Assembly: GCF_963576545.1 (NCBI RefSeq) | Contig: NC_083653.1 | Coordinates: 15,535,358 to 15,599,357 of the forward strand | DNA from: Limanda limanda | Taxonomy: Eukaryota > Chordata > Actinopteri > Pleuronectiformes > Pleuronectidae | DNA: 64,000 bases | Direction: 5' to 3' | In this document: one piece after another, positions 55,448 through 64,000 of the stretch | Numbering within the stretch: the first letter of the stretch is position 1 | Layout of the letters: each line of letters begins with the position of its first letter | The notes under the pieces: generated by a model | The model's database searches: none | The model's input: only the letters and a program-made list of their open reading frames with translations | What the model was told of the DNA's origin: nothing | Made by a program: the position numbers and the translations under genes

Positions 55448-57479
55448 TGAAGACACGTTATGTCCTCGGGGGGGATGTGTTGCCATTGTTACCGTCACTT
55501 TTTGTTTCCTCACAAAGCTGTTGTTTCCTATTTAAAGTGCTGTGTATGAGGATGTGGTTCAATAATCCCAATTGTTTGGTTTGGTTTCTTTTTCCCTCGT
55601 TACGCTTTCACATTTTCCATTTGAGAGCAAACAATCCACCCGCTAGTTAATTTGCTCTCCTCTCACACATCAGAAAAAACATGAACATTGGCGCTTGGTT
55701 TTAAATAGCGATGTAACAGCCGAATTAGAAAAGTTACATATTACTCTAACCATTCATTGACGTGCATTCCTTTATTAAATGGTCGTTGACATCTGTATGT
55801 CTTTAGAGAACAACAAGTTGTCGTTGAGCCTCCATCATGGTTTCCCGGTTCCCTAGCAACAGGGTTGTGTCAACTCTACCCACTTAAACATCATCTCATG
55901 TACTTGACTCCTCTGGTTGCCACCATCAACTGCTGATTGCCATTTGAAGGCAACTTATTGTCACACAGCAGATGAATGTCTAAGGCTCTATAGTAAGTGC
56001 TTCATATTGCCTCTGCACTGGAAAACCCTCACAGTGTATTTAAAGCTGCTTTCAGTACATGCACTGATTTATGTGAGAACACAAATGTTCTAAGTCAGTT
56101 GTGCCAAACGTTTTCTGGAACCTTTCCTGCCAGCCCCCCCTCGTGAAATGGTCTGGAAAACGGTCATGAGTGAGCCCATGTGAGAATACAGCAATGAATC
56201 CAGCGATTGGATGAGTTGATGAGGCGACAGATCCCAAAAAATCTGGGAAAAAAACACCAAAATAACAGAAAGATCCTAAGATGAATAATACAAGACCTAG
56301 AAGCAGACAACACAGACGAAGATGTGAACTTGGAAAAGCGACGATAATTAATACATGAATGTTCACAACATTGTCCTGTTGTCATGAATGTAACTGGGGC
56401 GCTGTGATCTTCATATGGGAAATACATTCGAAAAACAGCTTAAAACTGTTGTTGTTACCTTTTGAAAATATGCAACCGGTACATGCCACCCCCTCCTATT
56501 GGCCTCCTCTTCATGAAGCCTTCTAGAAGCCGACTTTTCCCCGATTTGTTTGCTATTTTCTGGCTTCCGTCTCTGCTTCAGTGGCGTACATCTCTCTGGC
56601 TGAAAACTCCAGTGATGTCCAGTGAGAGCAGGGGCAGGCAGGTCAGTTAGTGACACACAGGTTCACCAGCCAATATAGAGGATATAGAATATTTGAAACC
56701 CACAGTAGTCGTCAGTATTACAGCTTATTACAGCGAGAATGTTGCTCCACACTCGTCTCAAGAGAGAATTCAGTAATCAGTGACCTAAGACCAAAGCTGA
56801 AATAACATGTTGCTCCGACCACAGTTTTGACATGTTACTGGCCAAACTGTTCTGAAGTTATTCAACGCACAAACCTGCAGCCACATTCCAGTCGAGGCCA
56901 CCAGGGGCCTGTGAAGGACGCTGCACCAGTAGGGAATACTTTAACCGAGCTGCCATAACTCAAGGTAGCAGGAGAAACGCTCAGTGAGCAGCTGTGTTTG
57001 CTGTGGAAAGATCCGGAAATATGTCCTTGTGAGATGCAGCACAGGGACGATGGCTGTTGATTTAAAAAAAAAAAAAAGACCCCAAAAAACATATCCTGCT
57101 ACTTCTCGTTTAACATTCGGGTCTGAAAAACGTATTAGTCACACAAACAGATGTGTGAGAGCCAAAAAATGAATTGCTCTAAAATGATGGTTTGACCTTT
57201 TGGGTAAAAATGCAATAATTTTCCTTATTTTGAAGAATGAAGAAAAATGTCTGTTAAATTTAAGGTTTTGCTTACTTTTAAACCCACTTGTTAAGCATGT
57301 TTAAAAACAAACACAATTGACCAAAGTGCTGAAAGATAAGGAATACAATTTGATAAAATAAAAAAGCTATTTTGTGAATAACAACAACTTAATGACACTC
57401 AAAAGCCTGCGAGAACACAAGGGGTCTTGATTTTAGTCTTAAACATGGCGGCAGAGAGGGAGCACTTACATGTTAAAGA

Positions 57480-57665
57480 GACTTTTCAAAGGTGGAGTGG
57501 AAAGGGGGCGGAGAAGCTCAGAGGTTTTCAGGGGGCAGATCCTTTAGTACTTTAAAAACTCGTTCAATCCTGAACTTAAGGCGAAGCCTGTGCAGTGATG
57601 CAAGCACATGTGTGATGCTGGGTCTAAAGTCAGGGGCATCTGAATGAGCTTTAGAAGACAGATTG
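57480..57665 (+). mobile_element. Possible LINE-related fragment
   Basis: CAGATCCTTTAGTACTTTAA, AATCCTGAACTTAAGGCGAA and GCAAGCACATGTGTGATG recall a fish LINE-associated repeat. Diverged; low certainty. Confidence 0.35.
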
Positions 57666-58600
57666 TCTCACAGCAGCTCAATGAGAGTGTCCCATTCATA
57701 AGTCCTCTTCAAATGTGGCCTCTCCTAATCAAGGAAAGACAAAGGCTGCGTTCGAAATGTCAATTTTGCTTCCAAACCTAAACTTAATGAAATGAACCAG
57801 ACGGATTTCCGCAAGGGTTAGGAAAGGAGCTTCAATGCTTCCTCACTTATCTCCTTTAGCATTGGAAACATTGCTCTTATGACACAAGTCAGAACTGAAT
57901 CCTCACGTGGGGAAGGAGTCGGCCCCTGAATTGGGACACAGCTGCCGTCTCTCTTCCTGGTTCCAGTTGTAAAATGTTATAAAAAACGGGTTATATCTTG
58001 GTTGTTTAATTTGCACACAAACAAAATTGTAAAATCAATAATTGACTGTTTTATGTTGGATTCATCTTAAGTGGTATTGATCTCCTGGTCTGGTATTGAA
58101 CACAGAATTCCAATGATGTTGAAATAGTCCTTTAATTCTGCAACAGGAATCATATTTTCAAAGCAAAAAGGAAAAAAATATGTATATTTACTTTCATTTA
58201 GATGAATTTTCTACGCAAATATAAATTGTTTATTTCAAACTGGATTACCCCATTTAGGATGTTGGCACATGAAGGATCCACGGGGAGGAGAGCTGCCTGA
58301 ATGCCGCTCACAGAAGAAGAGAAGCATTAGTGTCGAGAAGACACGGGGTCACAAATGAATTTCCCTTCGAATGTTTCCTGACACGTAGTCGTTCTCGTGT
58401 CATTAAAGCGCCAGCACGGAGGCACTTCCTGTAGCGCCGTGGCCCAGAAAGCGCCTCTCTGTTATTAGTGGCCTTTTACAGACACACACACTACTATGAG
58501 CGAAATGATGATTATGTAACGCGGGTGTTTGGGGTGAGAGCTGAATGGTATTAAAGGGCTGGCAGAGCAGCTGGCAGAGGAGAAATGAGAGGGAGAGAAA

Positions 58601-58609
58601 CACACACAA

Positions 58610-58650
<41 letters not shown>
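58601..58650. repeat. (CA)n microsatellite
   Basis: 50 bp CA with one interruption. Confidence 0.98.
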
Positions 58651-58653
<3 letters not shown>

Positions 58654-59969
58654 CTCTGCTTACCTCATATCAACCATACATCCCCCGGGGGCACAGGTAC
58701 ACAGCACATGAATTATGTAACGAGCCAGGAGGTTACTCCACGTGTGTGCGCACGCATTGTGTTTGCCTTTTTATATATATGTGTGTGTGTGTCTGTGTGC
58801 GTGACAGATGCAGACAGACACACCGTCATCCGTCAGGTTGTAGATGAGCCTGCATCTGACAGCCAACGAGCCGGGAGATAATGGACGGGTTTAGTGCTTC
58901 CTGTGAAATTGGGCCGGCGATGATTTTAGTGAGCGGGTGGGGAGCACTTCTCCATCAACCCTCTGCCTCCCTCCATCACTCTCCCTCTCTAATCTCCCCG
59001 TTCACCTCTCTCTCTTTCTCTCACCCCGTGCCCTCTCTCCCTCTCTCTCTCTCTCTCTCTGTCTCACTTTCTCCCCCCCACCCCCCCTAACACCTCGCCC
59101 CTCTCTCTCTCAGCGCCGTCTTATCGACTGACACAAATACAGCTGTGTGTGCGCGTACGTGTGATATCCAACCGCTCGGACCATCTCCCGCCTGGACTGC
59201 AAATGGGTTTCACAAACACGTATCAGGACCGACCTCCTCTCCCTGGCAGAGTGAAAAATATTATTACTCGTTCCAAAAATAGTCACGAAGTCTATCGAGA
59301 AGCGCGGCGTCTCAACGGCTTTGTTCATCTGTACCGTCCTTTGTCTTCCAACTGTCTTGTGAGCGCCGTATGTGCTGGAACATGGAGCATAATCGAGCAC
59401 CCGCACGTGCAGGAAACTATTTATGAGGCCTCATTGCTTTTCTCAGAAGGTCAACTCACTGCAGCTCACTCAAATTACCAAAATGCCAAGGTTTCCAGAT
59501 ATTTGTCTCTGAGATTTCTGCCTCCGCCCCCACAACAATGGAGGTGAAAGGAATTTTGTTTTTACCGTGACATTAGAAAAGAGTCAGCCTGACACATCTC
59601 TGAAAAAATGTCCTTGCTACTGAGAAGAAGCCGCAGACCTCTTTAATTTATCATTTCTGTTGGCACTGCAACCTAGATTAGGCAAATAGGACTTTGACAC
59701 TTCCAAAAAACCTTCCCCTCAAAAAAATGTTTTGCTGGATTTGTATTAAAATCCTTGAACACGTATCTCATTTGATCGAAATTAGAAAGACTTTAATCTT
59801 TTTATCTCTTTTTTACACACGCACAAACACACACATTTATATATATATATATATATATATGGGATGGAAATGTTGGTCCACCTTCATCCAAACATATCTC
59901 GATAACAAGCTCACATAAAATACTAATCATGCAAAGCTTTAACACAAACAAGTTAGTATTCTTATAATG

Positions 59970-60140
59970 TATACGTTGGCTCTCCAATAGTGAAGCGTGA
60001 AGTGTATTGGTTGCCCCCTGGTGGTTGGCTGCAGTATAGTTTGTACACCCTGCCTCCTCCATGCTAGTGACTGGGACATGGACCAAACTAAAAAGTTGAA
60101 GTACACGTCAAATACCCTTTTTCTGAAAGGGTGTATTATT
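59970..60140 (+). mobile_element. Family I repeat, plus copy (best preserved)
   Basis: GCCCCCTGGTGGTTGGCTGC, CTGCCTCCTCCATGCTAGTG, GACTGGGACATGGACCAAAC and AAGTACACGTCAAATACCCT are close to the family I consensus. Confidence 0.75.
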
Positions 60141-60429
60141 GCTGTAGCTTGAGTTTTAATTAGTGATGTGATGCCAAAAAGAAATGTCATGATTGACTCG
60201 CTTAAAAAATACAAGTGTCATTAAAAAACACTAAAAGGAGAATTATTTTCTTTTCTTAATTAAGGTGAAGTGCCTCAAACAAAGCCGTTTACAATTATAC
60301 ATTTTCACACATCCTCTCTGTCTCTCACACACACACACACACATGCACACAAACTCTGGCAGACCACCCACCCGCCCCCCCAGTTTTCACCCAGCATGCT
60401 TCACCAGGTGACACTGGCCTCCATTGACT

Positions 60430-60790
60430 TGTCGGCTCGGGGGACAGGAGAGTCGAAACGCCACGTCCAGATTGCTCCATCGGGAAATTGACTGGCGAGC
60501 AATTACTGGCGCCCATGACGTCGCAGCCAAATGGGGAAGGGCAATTGAGGGGGTGCTAATGGAGGAGGAGGAAGGGAAAGAGCAGGAGAGGTGGACAAGA
60601 TGTTTCCATAGTTACCTAATTGGACATGCCCCCGTTCCCACATTCGTTCTCCATCATAGCGAATAAAGCACATCATCGTCTTCCTGCTCTTTTGGCCCCG
60701 TCATTTCAAAGGCGGCTCTTACTCTCCTCACACAACATGAAAGGACATTGTGTGAAAGAGAAAAAAATAATAATAAGTTGTCGCTGCCCC
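60430..60790. promoter_or_regulatory. Candidate conserved noncoding element
   Basis: Includes GGCGAGCAATTACTGGCGCC, CATGACGTCGCAGCC (CRE-like TGACGTC), AAGGGCAATTGAGGGGGTGC and ATAGTTACCTAATTGGACAT, without repeats or frames. Confidence 0.3.
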
Positions 60791-61272
60791 AATTACCTTG
60801 TTGTTATCTTATCTAAGCTTCTGGCAGCGAGAAGTGAAGGTTCTTTGTCCTATTTCTCCCTCTCCCTCATACTCTCTGCTGGGACCAGGGACGCCCGAGA
60901 GGATAGCCTCCACCTTTTCCTCCATCTTTACTTTTTCTCTGGAGGAGGATGTCTTGTTAGATTCCTTGGTCCTGCTCCAGGTGGGACTGCACGTTACTGT
61001 GTCAATGTTGTGCCGCGGCTCAGCGACAACGCCCGCTGTTTGGGAGTCTGTATCAGAGAGAGCACTCTTATCTAGATCTGCACAGTATTGGTTTGATGGA
61101 AGTTGCCTGTGATGTGTGTTTGTGTGTGTTATGCTGTGGTTGTGTGCTCCGGTTTTACAGCATCAGATATCTACTGTTATGATGCCGGAATCAGATAGTG
61201 AAGGATGTGAGGTGAACAACAAAGTGTTTGTTTAAACAGAGATGACAAATTGCATCATGGCTGTGTGTAAGC

Positions 61273-61316
<44 letters not shown>

Positions 61317-61326
61317 GCGTGTGCGT
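61273..61326. repeat. (GT)n microsatellite
   Basis: GT array with two GC interruptions at the right end. Confidence 0.97.
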
Positions 61327-61817
61327 TTTCACTGGTTTGCTCGTCCTTGACCTCAGCCTGAGGGTCCGCAGAATGGGTGACTAAGCTGTTTTATCAGGGT
61401 GTGAGAGGCTGTGTTAACTTGTGTTGCCCTGCAGGCGCAGCTGTATTTCTACCACTGTTAGAAACCTTGTTTTGTTTTCCGTTTTTTTTTCCTCTCCGTC
61501 CCTTCAGTAATTCTTATGTGTGTGGTCGGTAACCTGCATGAGCTTTCTCACCGCCGAGCAGCGAAGCCACACAGGATGGATCGCGAGGGTTTGCGTTTGA
61601 ATTAGAAAGTTTTCAGCTGATGCAGACGATACGTGCACGCTCTTTGCTGCGTGTTGTTTCAGCAGAAACGGCTCGTTTTCTGCATCGGCGGCCAGGGGAC
61701 AAGAGCGAAGGCAAAGTGGTGGAGAGATCTCGAACCCCGACAGCAGTCCTCCGAGGCTCGCTGGCTGAGAATGAGATTTACCTGCCTGGTGCCTCTCCAA
61801 GCCCTGTTGGTCCACGA

Positions 61818-61853
61818 GAGGGAGGGAGGGAGGGAGGGAGGGAGGGAGGGAGG
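61818..61853 (+). repeat. (GGGA)n array, G-quadruplex-capable
   Basis: Eight GGG runs separated by single A on the plus (transcribed-sense) strand, which satisfies the four-run G-quadruplex rule several times over. Confidence 0.95.
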
Positions 61854-62010
61854 TATGAAAAGATTGTGAGTTTCTTTTGGGGGAAAAAAAAAGAAAGAAT
61901 CCTTTGAGAGGATTGTGTTATTATTCTGCCTCAGGTGCCGAGCAGAGAGAAATGAGTGTTCTGTGTTTATGGGACCTAACACAAAACACCATGTACACAA
62001 GCTTACACTG

Positions 62011-62027
62011 ACAGACACACACACACA

Positions 62028-62080
<53 letters not shown>

Positions 62081-62207
62081 GCACACGCACACACACAGAC
62101 ACACAAACGGACACACACAGACACAGACAGACAGACAGACAGACGGACGGACGGACGGACGGACGGACGGACGGACACACACACAGACACACACACACAC
62201 ACACACA

Positions 62208-62245
<38 letters not shown>
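62011..62245. repeat. Compound microsatellite: CA, CAGA, GGAC, CA
   Basis: CA arrays flank a (GACA)n block (about 62119-62143) and a (GGAC)n block of about eight units (62143-62176). The nested symmetrical order suggests stepwise mutation of one CA array. Confidence 0.97.
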
Positions 62246-62247
<2 letters not shown>

Positions 62248-62394
62248 GAAAATAAACACGTCAGGCAGATTGCGACGACCAGTTGAGAGAAGGAAATGAA
62301 GCTGATGCATCCGATGGGAGTTACCATTAGATCTCAGTGTGTTTATGATGTTTGGTAGAAGAACACATGACACAATCAAGTGAAGTCAGCAAAC

Positions 62395-62645
62395 TGGGTT
62401 GGTTGGTCCACCACTTTAGTGTAGACTAAAATATCTTAACAGCTATTGGCTAGACTGACATTCTGTTCGGATATTCATGTTCCCAGGAGGATAAACCACC
62501 TTTTCCTCCCTGACGTTAGGATTTGTGACTTGGACGTTTGAGTTTTGTGTTTCTGCTCAGGATGAATCATAATAAATTTGATGGGACATTACATTTTGTT
62601 CTCGCCACCATCAGGTCAAAATTAAAAAATGTTAATAAAGTATTG
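62395..62645 (-). mobile_element. Family II repeat, minus copy
   Basis: GGTCCACCACTTTAGTGTAG, ATATCTTAACAGCTATTGGC, GATATTCATGTTCCCAGGAG and CGCCACCATCAGGTCAAAAT match the reverse of the family II body. Confidence 0.55.
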
Positions 62646-62850
62646 AGTTAAGTGAACAGACTGTATAAAAAGATGGACGACACATCTCCACTAACTTTCC
62701 CTGTCTAGAAATTAAAATATCCTGGATATGAAGTCTGCCATCTTGAAATTATGACATTTGAATTTTTAAAGCATCAAATAAATTAACATTACCAGATAAA
62801 TTACATACTTTAACATGCATCAGTTTGATAAGAACCATCTAGAAACGTTA

Positions 62851-64000
62851 CAGTTTTTTTCCATCGCTAACGAGCGCTTACCTATACTTAAAATACTTTT
62901 TCTAAACTCTTAACACAGACTTACACCTACAAAACACAATTGGCCAAATAGATCATTTTCTTCTCAAAAGCACATTTTGTTAACTATATACTAACTCTTC
63001 ATTTCAAAATAGAAGACATCTTTCTCTGCACACACTAACTTTACCAAAACACTGGACATCTGACTCAAAATGAAATTATTCTTTCAAAGAATAACTCTTG
63101 TTTTCACTTCACAAGGAACATGCAGCCAATCAAAGTACACCAGGTTTCAAAATACTGGCTATTGTGGACATTACAAAACTGCATAGACTTTTATGTTTCA
63201 GTTTTACAGGTATTTGTATGCAAAACATGCAATCCACTGTTTTTAATGCCAAATTTTTTGGTTGGGAACTGTACTGTATATCCACATGTAATGTTCACAT
63301 TCAAAAGCATTCCAGTAAAAAGCGAATCAGTTTTTTTTTCTTTACTGTTTACTACAGGAGGTATAGTAGAAATACTGTTTACAGTATGATACAACAGAAA
63401 ACGTTTTACAGTATTGTTTAAAGTTAACAAAATATCCATGAACAAAAAAGCAACACCAAAAAGCCCAGTAAAAAGGGAGAACTAAAAAAAAGCACAAAAT
63501 TCCTTTATCTAATCCCTGCGATCTTCAGGGTTAGGCCACAAGTTTTCATCCACATCGCATCTGATGTTATCCAAGGCCATACACCTTGGATAAAACCGCT
63601 TGGAATGCCTGATCCACCCTTGACAATCATCAACTGTGATGTCCCTGCAGCCAGCATCCATGGCTTCAAGGAGGGACAACTGGTCATGTGGCTGATGGTC
63701 ATAGACTTTCCACCTCCATGTAGAAAATAACTCCTCTATGGGGTTGAGGAAAGGTGAATAGGGTGGGAGAAATAGACGAATCAGTCTTGGGTGGACCTCA
63801 AACCATGCTGTAACTGCTTGTGAGTGATGGAAGGCCACGTTGTCCCAGGTGATAACGAAGGTCCTCCTGTTTTCACCCTCCTGATCCTGCTCTGGAACCA
63901 GGCGCTGGTGGAGATCATCGAGAAAAGCAAGGAGGCGCTCGGTGTTGTAAGGTCCAACCTGACATTTGTGGAGGAGTGATCCTGCATTTGAAATTGCTGC
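62851..64000 (-). mobile_element. IS630/Tc1-like DNA transposon, truncated by window edge
   Basis: This element surrounds the partial transposase. A TA dinucleotide at 62849-62850 is followed by CAGTTTTTTTCCATCGCTAA, which looks like a terminal inverted repeat start. The roughly 650 bp between it and the stop codon is AT-rich and noncoding. The outer end is inferred, not proven, because the matching inverted repeat would lie to the right of the window. An insertion site of TA is what the family uses. Confidence 0.6.
63509..64000 (-). CDS. Partial IS630/Tc1-type DDE transposase, C-terminal part
   Basis: This minus-strand frame is open from the window edge to a TAG stop at 63509-63511, 163 codons, so the N-terminal DNA-binding part lies beyond 64000. 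Visible features of the catalytic domain: FVITWDN with the second aspartate (codon at 63842-63844), followed by HHS; then LPPYSPFLNPIEELF with the glutamate (codon 63734-63736). PPYSP-LNPIE is the signature of IS630/Tc1/mariner transposases, which cut and paste DNA at TA dinucleotides. The frame continues STWRWKVYDHQPHD and ends WPNPEDRRD. I count 35 residues between D and E, against 34 in Tc1 itself. No stop or frameshift occurs in the visible part, so this copy may be fairly young or even intact. It lies antisense to klhl29 in an intron. It is not a host gene as far as I can see. Confidence 0.88.
   Translation of the reverse strand, partial: AAISNAGSLLHKCQVGPYNTERLLAFLDDLHQRLVPEQDQEGENRRTFVITWDNVAFHHSQAVTAWFEVHPRLIRLFLPPYSPFLNPIEELFSTWRWKVYDHQPHDQLSLLEAMDAGCRDITVDDCQGWIRHSKRFYPRCMALDNIRCDVDENLWPNPEDRRD

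Noticed and set aside
62011..62245. CRISPR-like or satellite array
   Set aside because: Units of 2-4 bp without spacers; simple microsatellite in a fish intron.

Overview
The window looks like nuclear DNA of a teleost fish, probably a percomorph. Four exons with canonical GT/AG splice sites encode consecutive parts of a BTB-BACK-kelch protein that I recognise as Kelch-like 29 (klhl29). They are separated by introns of about 2.5 to 26 kb. The introns are full of long CA/GT microsatellites and of old interspersed repeats of the kind found throughout fish genomes: LINE-like 3' tails, tRNA-derived SINE remnants, MITE-like and hAT-like pieces, and an IS630/Tc1-type transposase. I see no bacterial, phage or viral gene.

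Layout: 1-9520 is the end of an intron whose left exon, carrying the BTB domain and most of BACK, lies outside the window. 9521-9719 is the exon for the end of BACK and the linker. 9720-25818 is an intron, with twin GT arrays near its right end. 25819-26001 encodes the start of the kelch propeller. 26002-28526 is a short intron. 28527-28707 is the next kelch exon. 28708-55188 is a 26-kb intron with most of the odd features. 55189-55382 is another kelch exon. 55383-64000 is the start of the next intron and ends inside a minus-strand transposase. The last kelch blades and the stop codon lie beyond the right edge. Splice phases join all four exons in one frame (phases 1, 1, 2, then 1).

Most notable signals: (1) two nearly identical copies of a 174/175-bp sequence in opposite orientation, 3.7 kb apart (50713-50887 and 54590-54763). 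Each has a perfect small hairpin within a few bases of its inner edge, and very long CT and GT arrays lie close by. This could be a recent foldback or inversion-prone structure. (2) A minus-strand, stop-free stretch (36184-36462) with protein-like composition and no recognised relative. (3) A window-edge transposase whose second D and its E are separated by 35 residues. (4) Several intronic blocks that read like conserved regulatory elements, one with a palindromic TAATCC/GGATTA pair.

All family names for repeats come from recalled consensus patterns, not a database search, and their boundaries are approximate. Apart from klhl29 and the transposase, no gene can be supported. Most longer open frames are microsatellite or repeat artefacts.
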